A stretch of DNA of 28,411 nt from DASSTJ01 sp035707965 (GTDB taxonomy: Bacteria; Actinomycetota; Actinomycetes; Actinomycetales; Angustibacteraceae): contig DASSTJ010000145.1 in assembly GCA_035707965.1 (NCBI GenBank), forward strand, positions 1-28,411. Direction: 5' to 3'. Within the stretch, counting starts at the first letter, position 1. Every line of letters begins with the position of its first letter. The translations under genes were made by a program, and so were the position numbers. Positions 7,705 through 15,461 of the stretch are shown here, in pieces. The notes beneath the pieces were generated by a model that worked only from the letters and a program-made list of their open reading frames with translations, ran no database searches and was not told the DNA's origin.

Positions 7705-7766
7705 GAACTTGGTCAACCTTGTGTACGCCATCCGCGCTCTTGGCGTACACAAGGTTGACCACGTTC
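7705..7766. repeat. Long near-perfect intergenic palindrome
   Basis: Bases 7710-7730 are the exact reverse complement of 7741-7761 (21 bp), with a 10-base spacer. Beyond one mismatch, four more pairs (7705-7708 with 7763-7766) extend the stem to about 26 positions. It lies 11 bases after the STAS stop and well before the permease. It could terminate the STAS message, but it is much longer than a usual terminator, lacks a T-tract and is less GC-rich than its surroundings. Confidence 0.75.
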
Positions 7767-7845
7767 GCTGACGCCGAAGGCGAGGCGAGGTCTGTCGGCC
7801 GGGCTCGGGTGGCGGCTGTCCGAAATGTGGCTAGATTCGACGGTG

Positions 7846-7864
7846 CCTCGCAACAGTTGCGAGG
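7846..7864. promoter_or_regulatory. Operator-like palindrome in permease leader
   Basis: CCTCGCAAC (7846-7854), one central A, then GTTGCGAGG (7856-7864): a perfect 9-bp inverted repeat. It lies just downstream of a -10-like TAGATT (7832-7837), so the transcription start would fall at its edge. This is a typical place for a repressor to bind. The regulator is unknown. It could alternatively form a hairpin in the mRNA leader. Confidence 0.5.
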
Positions 7865-7900
7865 TCGCACAGAGCGCCAGCTGCTACCTCGGAGGCTGAC

Positions 7901-9568
7901 ATGGCCACCACAACGTCCCGAGCGTCCACCGCCGAGCACAGCGAGACGGCGCCGAACCTGAGACGGGACGTCGGCATCGTCGGCCTCCTCTTCGCGAGCG
8001 TCGGCTCCATCATCGGGTCAGGGTGGCTGTTCGGTGCCCTCAACGCCTCTCGTGAGGCGGGGCCGGCGGCGATCATCTCCTGGGCCCTCGGCGGCATCAT
8101 GATCCTGCTCATCGGGCTGGTGTACGCCGAGCTGGGCACGATGTTCCCGCTCTCCGGCGGTGTCGTGCGCTTCCCCCACATGTCGTTCGGCGGGTTCGCC
8201 AGCTACTCGACGGGGTGGATCACCTGGCTCGCCTGCGCGACCGTCGCCCCGATCGAGGTCGAAGGTGCGCTGCAGTACGCGACCAAGTACGCGGCGTTCA
8301 CGTCGAAGCACACGGTGAACGGTGACATCGTGCACACGCTGACCGCGCTCGGCTACGTCGTCGCGGTCTGCGCCATGGCGGCCTTCGTCGTGATCAACTA
8401 CATCGGCATCCGGTGGTTCGCCCACCTCAACAACGTGCTCGTGTGGTGGAAGCTGGGCATCATCACGCTCGTCGTGATCGCGTTCCTGCTGACCGCATTC
8501 CACGGTGCGAACTTCACGTCGGCGGGCTTCCGGCCGAGCGGGTGGCAGGGGGTCTTCACGGCCATCGCGACGTCCGGAATCGTGTTCTCCTACCTGGGCT
8601 TCCGGCAAGGTGTCGAGCTCGCCGGCGAGACGAAGAACCCTCACCGCAACGTACCGGTGGCCGTGATCGGCTCGGTGCTCATCACGATGGTCATCTACGT
8701 GGCGCTGCAGATCGCCTTCATCGGCGCCCTCAACCCGCGCACGCTGGCCAGCTCGGGCGGCTGGAAGAACCTCGAGTTCGTCAACGACTTCGGGCCGTTG
8801 GCCGCCATCGCGAGCGCGATCGGCCTGGCCTGGCTGGCGATCCTGCTCTACATCGACGCGATCGTGTCGCCGTCCGACACCGGTCTGATCTACACGACCG
8901 TCACGTCCCGCATCTCCTACGGCATGGCGCGGAACGGCAACGCACCCCGGCCGCTCGCGGCCACCAACCGCGAGGGCGTGCCCTGGATCAGCCTGCTGGT
9001 CGCCTTCGTGGTCGGCCTGATCATCTTCCTGCCGTTCCCGAGCTGGCAGCAGCTGGTCGGCTTCATCACCTCCGCCACCGTGCTGTCGTTCGGCTCGGGC
9101 CCGCTGGTTCTCTCCGCCATGCGTCGGCAGCTGCCCGACCAGGCGCGCACCTTCCGGCTGCCCGGCGGCGACGTGATCCCGCTGCTGGCCTTCTACTGCT
9201 CGAACCTCATCGTCTTCTGGGCCGGGTGGACGACGGACTGGAAGCTCTTCGTCGCCGTCCTGCTCGGCTACGTGCTCCTCGCCATCGCCTGGGTGACCCG
9301 CCAGATCTCGTCGCCGATGGAGTGGAAGGCCGGAGCGACGTGGATGGTCCCCTGGTTCGCCGGCCTCGCGCTGATGAGCTACCTCGGGCCGTACGGCGGC
9401 GGTCGCAGCATCCTGCCGTTCGGGTGGTCGTTCGTGGTGATCGCCGTGTTCAGCGTCATCATCTTCTGGATCGGACTGAAGGTGCGGCTGCTGCCGACGG
9501 CCGTCGAGGGGCACGTCGAGACGTCGCGCGCGGAGGCGCGGACCGAGAAGGTCGAGACGCTCGTCTGA
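7901..9568 (+). CDS. APC-family amino acid permease
   Basis: A 555-aa membrane protein of the amino acid-polyamine-organocation superfamily with about 12-14 hydrophobic helices. The first helix carries the family's broken-helix glycine motif (SVGSIIGSGWLFGA, about residues 32-45), followed by LIGLVYAELGTMFPLSGG. A further typical segment is TSGIVFSYLGFRQGVELAGETKNPHRNVP, which corresponds to helix 6 and the loop after it. The family imports amino acids with protons or by exchange; the substrate cannot be told from the sequence. The start is secure: GGAGG lies 5 nt before ATG 7901. The leader of about 130 nt contains an operator-like palindrome. The protein ends in a charged cytoplasmic tail. 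Confidence 0.9.
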   Translation: MATTTSRASTAEHSETAPNLRRDVGIVGLLFASVGSIIGSGWLFGALNASREAGPAAIISWALGGIMILLIGLVYAELGTMFPLSGGVVRFPHMSFGGFASYSTGWITWLACATVAPIEVEGALQYATKYAAFTSKHTVNGDIVHTLTALGYVVAVCAMAAFVVINYIGIRWFAHLNNVLVWWKLGIITLVVIAFLLTAFHGANFTSAGFRPSGWQGVFTAIATSGIVFSYLGFRQGVELAGETKNPHRNVPVAVIGSVLITMVIYVALQIAFIGALNPRTLASSGGWKNLEFVNDFGPLAAIASAIGLAWLAILLYIDAIVSPSDTGLIYTTVTSRISYGMARNGNAPRPLAATNREGVPWISLLVAFVVGLIIFLPFPSWQQLVGFITSATVLSFGSGPLVLSAMRRQLPDQARTFRLPGGDVIPLLAFYCSNLIVFWAGWTTDWKLFVAVLLGYVLLAIAWVTRQISSPMEWKAGATWMVPWFAGLALMSYLGPYGGGRSILPFGWSFVVIAVFSVIIFWIGLKVRLLPTAVEGHVETSRAEARTEKVETLV

Positions 9569-9599
9569 CGTGGCTCGGACCTGCGTGGTCGGACCCGGG

Positions 9600-9605
9600 T
9601 AGCGT
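9600..9605 (+). promoter_or_regulatory. -10 element of leaderless methyltransferase promoter
   Basis: TAGCGT followed by 7 nt (GGCGTCG) and GTG 9613, identical in hexamer and spacing to the hisN promoter. The earlier in-frame GTG at 9604 overlaps the hexamer. Confidence 0.5.
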
Positions 9606-9612
9606 GGCGTCG

Positions 9613-10260
9613 GTGAGCCCTGCCCCCCACGCCGCACCGGACGACGCGACCGACGCCGCCCACTCGGACACGCCGCAGCCACGGTGGGTCACTGCCCACG
9701 GCCCCGAGCACTCGCACTGGTACGTCGACCGGTTCCGCCGTCTGGCGGCGGAGGGTGCCGACCTGGCCGGCGAGGCGAGGCTGGTGGACGCGCTCGTTCC
9801 CGTACGGTCGCGCCTCCTGGACGCCGGGTGCGGGCCGGGACGCGTCGGCGCCGAGCTGCAGGCGCGCGGCCACACGGTCGTCGGCGTCGACGTGGACCCC
9901 GTGCTCATCGAGGCTGCTGCGGTGGACCACCCTGGCCCGACCTGGCTCGTGGGCGACCTCACGACCCTTGACCTGCCCGACGAAGAGCCGTTCGACGGCG
10001 CGGTGCTGGCCGGCAACGTCATGCCCTACCTCGCCCCCGGGACCGGTGCCCGGGTGCTGTCCGCCGTGGCACGGCACCTGCGCCCGGACGCCCCGATCGC
10101 GGTCGGCTTCGGGCTCGACCGTGGCTACTCGCTGGACGCGTTCGACACCGATGCCGCGCTCGCCGGGCTCACCATCGAGAACCGCTTCGCCACCTGGGAC
10201 CTGCGGGCGTGGACGCCGCACGCGACGTTCGCGGTCACCGTGCTGAGGACCACGGCCTGA
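9613..10260 (+). CDS. Class I SAM-dependent methyltransferase
   Basis: A 215-aa soluble protein. The SAM-binding motif I, LLDAGCGPGRVG, spans about residues 68-79. VVGVDVDPVLIEAA follows as the acidic end of strand 2, then WLVGDLTTLDLP, and motif IV-like FDGAVLAGNVMPYL. It resembles the Methyltransferase_25/11 group, whose substrates range from small molecules to proteins; no substrate can be assigned. About 35 hydrophilic residues precede a PRWVTAHGPEHSHWYVDRFRRL segment that is common at the start of actinobacterial members. The start at GTG 9613 follows from the leaderless promoter layout; GTG 9604 is the alternative. The stop codon lies inside a 14-bp tandem repeat. Confidence 0.9.
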   Translation: MSPAPHAAPDDATDAAHSDTPQPRWVTAHGPEHSHWYVDRFRRLAAEGADLAGEARLVDALVPVRSRLLDAGCGPGRVGAELQARGHTVVGVDVDPVLIEAAAVDHPGPTWLVGDLTTLDLPDEEPFDGAVLAGNVMPYLAPGTGARVLSAVARHLRPDAPIAVGFGLDRGYSLDAFDTDAALAGLTIENRFATWDLRAWTPHATFAVTVLRTTA

Positions 10261-10289
10261 GAACCACGGCCTGAGAACCACGGCCTGAG
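10243..10289 (+). repeat. 14-bp tandem repeat, three copies, across a stop codon
   Basis: Units at 10243-10256 (CTGAGGACCACGGC), 10257-10270 and 10271-10284 (both CTGAGAACCACGGC), followed by a partial CTGAG. Each unit contains a TGA. Because 14 is not a multiple of three, the TGAs at 10258, 10272 and 10286 fall in three different frames. The first of these is the methyltransferase stop codon. Confidence 0.9.
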
Positions 10290-10310
10290 CGCGTCCACGG
10301 CAGGACGCGT
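10289..10310 (+). terminator. Short hairpin after the methyltransferase
   Basis: CGCGTCC (10290-10296) pairs with GGACGCG (10303-10309) around a 6-base loop, with a possible extra G-U pair outside. It is the first hairpin after the methyltransferase stop. There is no T-tract, so the call is tentative. Confidence 0.4.
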
Positions 10311-10415
10311 GTGGCGTTGAGCACACCGGCGCTCGGGCGGAGATCCACTCCCTCGTTCGGGCCACGGGGTGATGGGACGGCGGCAACCCCACAGACCACC
10401 AGGAGACGCCGACCG

Positions 10416-10846
10416 CGACCATCGAGGCCGCCCGCGCCGGCGAGGCCGGCAAGGGCTTCGCGGTCGTCGCCGGCGAGGTGAAGGAGCTCGCGCAGGAGAC
10501 GAGCTAGGCGACCGAGGACATCGTGTCGCGGGTGACGGCGATCCAGGCCGACACGCTGGCCGCCGTGCGCGCCGTCGAGCGGATCTCGCAGATCGTCACG
10601 TCGATCAACGACTTCCAGATGACGATCGCGAGCGCGGTGGAGCAGCAGACCGCGACGACGGCCGAGATGTCTCGTTCCGTCACGGACGCCGCCACGAGCT
10701 CGACGCAGATCGCGCAGAACATCACCGGGGTCGCCGACAGCGCTCAGGCCACCACGCAGGCCCGCGGCCAGACCGGCGCGGCTGTCTCCGAGCTCGCCAC
10801 CATGGCCGAGGAGCTGCGGGTGCAGGTCACCCAGTTCCGGTACTGA
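10416..10846 (+). pseudogene. Remnant of a methyl-accepting chemotaxis protein
   Basis: Only the C-terminal part of a chemoreceptor signalling domain remains. The reading frame shows ATIEAARAGEAGKGFAVVAGEVKELAQETS, the highly conserved hairpin tip that docks CheA and CheW. A TAG at 10505-10507 then stands where a lysine (AAG) or arginine codon is expected. After it the frame continues with ATEDIVSRVTAIQ through the descending helix to a normal C-terminus ending QVTQFRY. Everything upstream of the tip (sensor, membrane helices, HAMP, first half of the signalling hairpin) is missing. The sequence before 10416 is unrelated to a receptor but contains CCAGGAGA, resembling a ribosome site, as if a leader were fused to the gene's 3' half by an internal deletion. 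The last 20 bases overlap the convergent MFS gene. Confidence 0.9.
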
Positions 10847-12104
10847 GCCGGACGCGAGCCCTCGTGCTGAGCACGGTCACGGCGACAGCCAGCACGAGGG
10901 CCGCCGCCATCAGGTTGAGGACGCCGTAGCCGGCCCAGCCGACGACGACACCGGCCAGCGCGCCTCCGCCGGCGCCGCAGAGGCCCATCACCAGGTCGGC
11001 CGCCCCCTGAACGCCGGTGCGGACCTCGCCGGGCACCGACTCGCTGAGCAGCGTCGACCCGCTGACGAGCGCGAACGACCAGCCCAGACCGAGCAGGAAC
11101 AGTCCGACGCTCAGCTGGACGCTGCGGTCCGGTCCTGCCGAGCCCGCGAGCGCGGTAGCCGCGAGCAGCACGACCCACCCGGTCACCGTGGTGGGCACGC
11201 GGCCGAGCCGGTCCGAGAGCCAGCCCACGACCGGCGACAGGGCGTACATGCCGGCCACGTGCACGCTGATGACGAGGCCGATCAGCCGAAGAGCGTCCAT
11301 GCCACCGTCGTGCATGTGGACGGGTGTCATCACCATCACGGCCACCATCACGGTGTGGCTCACCGCGATCGAGGCCAGGCCGAGAGCCGCGCGGGGCGAC
11401 CGGAGCACGGCGGTGAACGACTCGACCACCCCGGCCCGTCGCAGCTCGATTCCTCCGGCGCGGTGCTGCGCCTGGGCGACCCGCAACGGATCGGGCCGCA
11501 GCGCGACGAGCAGCAGCGTCATCGCCAGCGCGAAGGCGAGCACCGACCAGCCGAACGGACCGGCGTAGCGCGGCAGGCCGGCGTCCGCGGCTGCGTTCGC
11601 GGCCGGCGCCATGAGGTTCGGCCCGGCGACGGCGCCGACCGTGGTGGCCCAGACCACGGTCGAGAGCGCGCGGCCACGGTGGTCTGGCGCGGCCAGGTCG
11701 GTCGCGGCGTACCGGGCCTGCAGGTTGGTGGCGCTGGACACGCCGAAGAGAGCCATGCCGAGGAGCACGAGCGGGAGCGACCCCGTCACGGTGGCGAGCA
11801 CGACGATGGCCGCGCCGAGCGCACCGACGGCGTACCCGGTGGCCAGACCGGGGCGGCGTCCGCGCCGCCCCATGAGCCGGGCGAGCGGAACGGCGGCGAG
11901 CGCGCCACCGAGCACCGAGAAGGTCTGGGGCAGCCCGGCGAGCGTGGCCGAGCCGGACATCTCCTCGGTGAGCAGGCTGCCGACCGCGATGCCGATGCCG
12001 ACGCCCACCCCACCGAGCACCTGGCTGCCGAACAGCACTCGGAGCGTACGGCGCTGGGCCCCGGCGACGTCCTCCGCGGCGAACGGCTGCAGGGTGTCCC
12101 TCAC
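10827..12104 (-). CDS. MFS transporter
   Basis: A 425-aa membrane protein of the major facilitator superfamily with about 12 helices. The first helices contain LFGSQVLGGVGVGIGIAVG. The loop between helices 2 and 3 has the family's RLMGRRGRRP signature, and the equivalent loop of the second half is WLSDRLGRVP. The substrate is not predictable. The GTG start at 12104 shares four bases (GTGA) with the stop of the upstream aminotransferase-like gene, so translation of the two is coupled. The frame is open for another 83 codons upstream, but only as a shadow of the aminotransferase. The last few residues (after RARVRL) are encoded opposite the tail of the chemoreceptor remnant. Confidence 0.88.
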   Translation of the reverse strand: MRDTLQPFAAEDVAGAQRRTLRVLFGSQVLGGVGVGIGIAVGSLLTEEMSGSATLAGLPQTFSVLGGALAAVPLARLMGRRGRRPGLATGYAVGALGAAIVVLATVTGSLPLVLLGMALFGVSSATNLQARYAATDLAAPDHRGRALSTVVWATTVGAVAGPNLMAPAANAAADAGLPRYAGPFGWSVLAFALAMTLLLVALRPDPLRVAQAQHRAGGIELRRAGVVESFTAVLRSPRAALGLASIAVSHTVMVAVMVMTPVHMHDGGMDALRLIGLVISVHVAGMYALSPVVGWLSDRLGRVPTTVTGWVVLLAATALAGSAGPDRSVQLSVGLFLLGLGWSFALVSGSTLLSESVPGEVRTGVQGAADLVMGLCGAGGGALAGVVVGWAGYGVLNLMAAALVLAVAVTVLSTRARVRLSTGTG

Positions 12105-13330
12105 GTGCGGTCGAGGACGTCGTGGAGCCCGTCGAGCAGGCGGTCGACGTCGGCGTCGTCCGTGTAGGGCGCCAGGCCGATCCGCAGCCCGCCGGTGTCG
12201 CCGAGCCCGAGGTGCCGCGACGCCTCGACGGCGTAGAACGAGCCGGCCGGCGCGTTGACTCCATGCTCGCCCAAGGCGACGTAGACCTCGGCAGCAGGCC
12301 GGTCGGCGAAGGTGAGAAGGAGGGTGGGCGTGCGGACGGCGGCGCGCGACCACAGCGTGATCCCGGGCAGGTTCGTCAGCTCGGCCTCGATGCGCTCACG
12401 CAGCCGGTCCTCGTGCGCCTCGACCGCCGCCATGGACGCGAGCACGGCCGACCGGCGGCTGCCGCCCGGGCCGCTCGCCAGCCCGGCGATGAGGTCGACG
12501 GCCGCCGTGGTGCCAGCCATGAGCTCGTACGGCAACGTGCCGAGCTCGAACCGTTCGGGCACCGCGTCGGTGGAGGGCAGCAGCTTGTCGGGGTGCAGGG
12601 TCTCGAGCAGGCTCGGCGCGGCTGCCACCACGCCGCAGTGCGGACCCATGAACTTGTACGGTGAGCACGCGAAGAGGTCGGCACCGATCGCCGCGACGTC
12701 GACCGGCGCATGAGCGGTGACGTGAACTCCGTCGACGTAGAGCAGGGCGCCCGCGTCGTGCACGCGCTCGGCGATCGCCGGGATGTCGGGCCGGGTACCG
12801 ATGAGGTTCGACGCCGCTGTCACGGCCACGAGCCGCGTGCGGTCGCTGAGCAGGCCGGCGATCGCCTCCGGGCTCAGCTCACCGGTCGTCGGCTCGAAGT
12901 CGGCCCAGCGCACGGTCGCCCCCACCGCGGCCGCCGCCTGCACCCAGGGCCGGATGTTCGCGTCGTGGTCGAGGCGCGTCACCAGGACCTCGTCGCCCGG
13001 CCGCCACGTCGTCGCGAGCGCCCGCGACAGGTCGTACGTCAGCTGCGTCATGCTGCGGCCGAAGACGACGCCGCCCGGCTCGGCGCCGAGCAGGTCACCC
13101 ACGGCCTCACGACAGCGGACGACGGTGTCGTCGGCCCGCTTCTCCGCGGCGGTGACACTGCCCCGGTTCGCGATCGCCGAGACGAGCGTGTCGTGCACGG
13201 CACGCGCGACCGGCTCGGGCACCTGGGATCCGCCCGGGCCGTCGAAGTGGGCGGCGCCCTCGGCGAGGGCGGGCAGCTGCGCGCGGAGAGCCGCGACGTC
13301 GAAGGTGGTTGCGGAGCGCTGAGTGGTCAC
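12101..13330 (-). CDS. Cysteine desulfurase-like PLP protein (class V aminotransferase fold)
   Basis: A 409-aa PLP-dependent enzyme of the cysteine desulfurase-like subfamily (VC1184 type), recognised by HFDGPGGSQVP near the N-terminus. YVDGVHVTAHAPVD holds the PLP-ring aspartate, and CSPYKFMGPHCG contains Lys226, which should form the Schiff base. The loop that carries the catalytic cysteine in SufS/NifS (R.GHHC) reads VNAPAGSFYAVEASR here and has no cysteine. Ordinary desulfurase activity is therefore doubtful, and another PLP reaction such as an elimination is possible. The GTG start at 13330 has CACACT 6 nt upstream and no ribosome site, matching other leaderless starts; it also removes 19 poorly conserved residues of the longest reading. 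It is coupled to the MFS gene, which suggests that the transporter handles its substrate or product. Confidence 0.88.
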   Translation of the reverse strand: MTTQRSATTFDVAALRAQLPALAEGAAHFDGPGGSQVPEPVARAVHDTLVSAIANRGSVTAAEKRADDTVVRCREAVGDLLGAEPGGVVFGRSMTQLTYDLSRALATTWRPGDEVLVTRLDHDANIRPWVQAAAAVGATVRWADFEPTTGELSPEAIAGLLSDRTRLVAVTAASNLIGTRPDIPAIAERVHDAGALLYVDGVHVTAHAPVDVAAIGADLFACSPYKFMGPHCGVVAAAPSLLETLHPDKLLPSTDAVPERFELGTLPYELMAGTTAAVDLIAGLASGPGGSRRSAVLASMAAVEAHEDRLRERIEAELTNLPGITLWSRAAVRTPTLLLTFADRPAAEVYVALGEHGVNAPAGSFYAVEASRHLGLGDTGGLRIGLAPYTDDADVDRLLDGLHDVLDRT

Positions 13331-13336
13331 TCCCCG

Positions 13337-13342
13337 AGTGTG
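13337..13342 (-). promoter_or_regulatory. -10-like element of leaderless aminotransferase-like gene
   Basis: Minus-strand CACACT, then 6 nt (CGGGGA), then GTG 13330. It deviates from TANNNT at the first base but keeps A2 and T6 and the spacing. Confidence 0.35.
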
Positions 13343-13393
13343 CCGTGTCGCTTCGCCGGCACCGCCGGTGGCTCGTTGCTGCAGCACCCCCGT

Positions 13394-13449
13394 TGAGTGA
13401 TGCGACCTGGCGCCACACGCTGGCGCGTCGCCCCAGACTGCATCACTCA
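13394..13449 (-). terminator. Compound hairpin behind recD
   Basis: TGAGTGATGC (13394-13403) pairs with GCATCACTCA (13440-13449). Inside, GCGCCA (13410-13415) pairs with TGGCGC (13421-13426). It lies between the recD stop and the leaderless promoter of the next gene, so a terminator for the rec operon is the simplest reading. No T-tract is seen. Confidence 0.5.
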
Positions 13450-13484
13450 GCGCGCGGGGGAAGGGTGCGGCTTCGGGGGGCGAC

Positions 13485-15461
13485 TCAGCTCTCGCGTAGC
13501 CCGCTGGCGCGCCGGATCGGGCGTTCGACCGCCGCCCGGACGGCGGCCTCGGTGCCGACGACGTGCACCTCGTGCTTTGCGCGGGTGAGGGCCGTGTAGA
13601 ACAGCTCGCGCGTGAGAAGCGGTGACGTGGCGGGCGGCAGGACCAGCGACACCATGCCGAACTGGCTGCCCTGCGCCCGGTGGACGGTCATCGCGTGGAC
13701 CGTCTCGACGGTCGGCAGCCGGTGGGGACGCACGAGCAGCGGGTCGGCCGGGTCGCCGAAGGCGCCGACCAACCCACCGCGCTGGGGCGACACGATGACA
13801 CCGGTGTCGCCGTTGAACAGACCGGTGTCTCGGTCGTTCCGGGTGACCAGCAGCGGCCGCCCGGAGTACCACTGACCCGCACTGGCGAGCAGCACGTCGG
13901 AGCCGTCAGGGGCGTCGGCTTCGCCCCGCGCCGGCGACTGCCTCGCCCAGGCCCGCCGGACCCAGTCCTCGACGAGGGCCGCCCAGTGGCGCACGCCAGC
14001 GGGACCCCGCCGGTGCGCCACGAGGACGCGGTGGGACTCGAGCGCGCTGAGAGCACCGGCAGCGTCACCCGACCGTGCGGCCCGGACGACCGCGACCCCG
14101 GCAGCTTCGGCGCGTGCCCGGACGGCGGCCAGCTCCACCTCGTTCGGGCCCTCCCCCGACGTCTCGACGAACGTCACACCCGCGTCGCCCTGCCGCAGCC
14201 GGTTCAGCACGTCGTCGGTGCGGCCGTCGCGGACGGCGGCGGCGAGGCCGCTGATGACGTCGCCGTGGCGGTGCACCACCTCGAGCCGCACGACACCGCG
14301 AGCGAGCAGCGCCTGGCGGGCTGGGTCGGTGGGGACGTCACTGGGCAGGGCGGTCTCCAGCACGCGCGGCAGAGCTGCCCCGGGCGCCGCGACCGCGCCG
14401 GCCGACGCGGAGCGTCGACGTGCGGGCACCCCACGTGCCACCAGGTCGCCGAGCACTGCGCCGGCTTCGACGGACGCGAGCTGGTCGGGGTCGCCGACGA
14501 GCAGCAGCCGTGCCTGCGGGCGGAGCGCCTCGAGAAGCCTCGCCATCAGCGGCAACGACACCATGGACGTCTCGTCCACGATGACCACGTCGTGCGGCAG
14601 GTGGTGCTCGCCGTCGTGGCGGAACCGGGTGGACGACCCGGCTCTCCACCCGAGGAGCCGGTGGATCGTCGTGGCCTCCAGGTCGCCCAGCCGGCGCTGG
14701 TCGACGTCGTCCATCGTCGCGACCACGCCTCGGACCGCCTCCTGCAGGCGCGCGGCGGCCTTGCCGGTCGGTGCGGCCAGCGCTACCTGCAGCCCGGGAC
14801 CGGCGACCTCCTGCAGCACGGCGAGCACTCGCGCCACAGTCGTCGTCTTGCCGGTGCCGGGCCCCCCGGTGAGGACCGTGAGCCGACCGACCACGGCCGC
14901 CGCGGCGGCCAGCCGCTGACGCGAGTCCTGCGTCTGCGGGAGCTGCCGCGCGCACGCCGTGGCCAGGCGCACCGGGTCGGACGGCGTACCGACGGCCAGG
15001 CGCTCGTCGACGTGCCGGCGCACGGTCTGCTCGTCACGCCAGTACCGATCGAGGTAGAGCCGCCCACCGACCCAGCGGGCCGGCCGCACAGACGCGTCGT
15101 CCGGTCCCACGGCGACCATGGAGCTCGCTCGGACGGCGTCCTGCCAGCCGTCGGGCTCGGGCCACGGCAGGCTGTCGACGGGCGCTGCGTCCTCGGCCTC
15201 GGGCACGGTGAGCGTCTCGAGGTCGTCGAGGCGCACGCAGACCGAGCCCGACCGCACGGCCCGCACGGCAAGGGCGACCGCCAGCAGGACCCGCTCGTCG
15301 TCCTCGCCGCACAGCCGGCCCAGCCGACTGGCGACATGCACATCGGCCGACGACAGCACGGCCGACGCGTTGAACAGCGCGAGCAGGGGGCTGGCGAAGA
15401 TCGCCGTCCGCGCCGAGAGGTCGGCAGTCGGGTCAGCCGCCGGGCCGGCCGGCACCGTCAT
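13485..15461 (-). CDS. recD: Exodeoxyribonuclease V subunit alpha, RecD helicase
   Basis: A 658-aa superfamily 1B helicase subunit of RecBCD, which moves 5'-3' on one strand while RecB moves on the other, processing double-strand ends. After an N-terminal domain (about 1-185), Walker A is GGPGTGKTT (199-207). Walker B is VIVDETSMVSLPLMARLL, followed by LLLVGDPDQLASVEAG. Near the C-terminus are MTVHRAQGSQFG and FYTALTRAKHEVHVVG. All helicase motifs look intact. The start at ATG 15461 is chosen because it overlaps the recB stop as ATGA; a longer frame exists upstream but only inside recB. It is last in the order recC-recB-recD, as in mycobacteria. A low-complexity Ala/Arg/Ser insertion (VPARRRSASAGAVAAPGAAL) sits just after the motif around the Walker B segment. 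Confidence 0.95.
   Translation of the reverse strand: MTVPAGPAADPTADLSARTAIFASPLLALFNASAVLSSADVHVASRLGRLCGEDDERVLLAVALAVRAVRSGSVCVRLDDLETLTVPEAEDAAPVDSLPWPEPDGWQDAVRASSMVAVGPDDASVRPARWVGGRLYLDRYWRDEQTVRRHVDERLAVGTPSDPVRLATACARQLPQTQDSRQRLAAAAAVVGRLTVLTGGPGTGKTTTVARVLAVLQEVAGPGLQVALAAPTGKAAARLQEAVRGVVATMDDVDQRRLGDLEATTIHRLLGWRAGSSTRFRHDGEHHLPHDVVIVDETSMVSLPLMARLLEALRPQARLLLVGDPDQLASVEAGAVLGDLVARGVPARRRSASAGAVAAPGAALPRVLETALPSDVPTDPARQALLARGVVRLEVVHRHGDVISGLAAAVRDGRTDDVLNRLRQGDAGVTFVETSGEGPNEVELAAVRARAEAAGVAVVRAARSGDAAGALSALESHRVLVAHRRGPAGVRHWAALVEDWVRRAWARQSPARGEADAPDGSDVLLASAGQWYSGRPLLVTRNDRDTGLFNGDTGVIVSPQRGGLVGAFGDPADPLLVRPHRLPTVETVHAMTVHRAQGSQFGMVSLVLPPATSPLLTRELFYTALTRAKHEVHVVGTEAAVRAAVERPIRRASGLRES

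Noticed and set aside
5935..7752. 605-codon minus frame opposite the phosphatase and STAS genes
   Set aside because: Shadow frame without domains; the plus strand holds two clear protein families.
8018..9682. 554-codon open frame opposite the APC permease
   Set aside because: Same reasoning: polar antisense translation of a hydrophobic protein gene.
10340..10415. c-di-GMP (GEMM) riboswitch before the chemoreceptor remnant
   Set aside because: Such riboswitches do precede chemotaxis genes, but the conserved GAAA tetraloop and its receptor pattern are not seen here.
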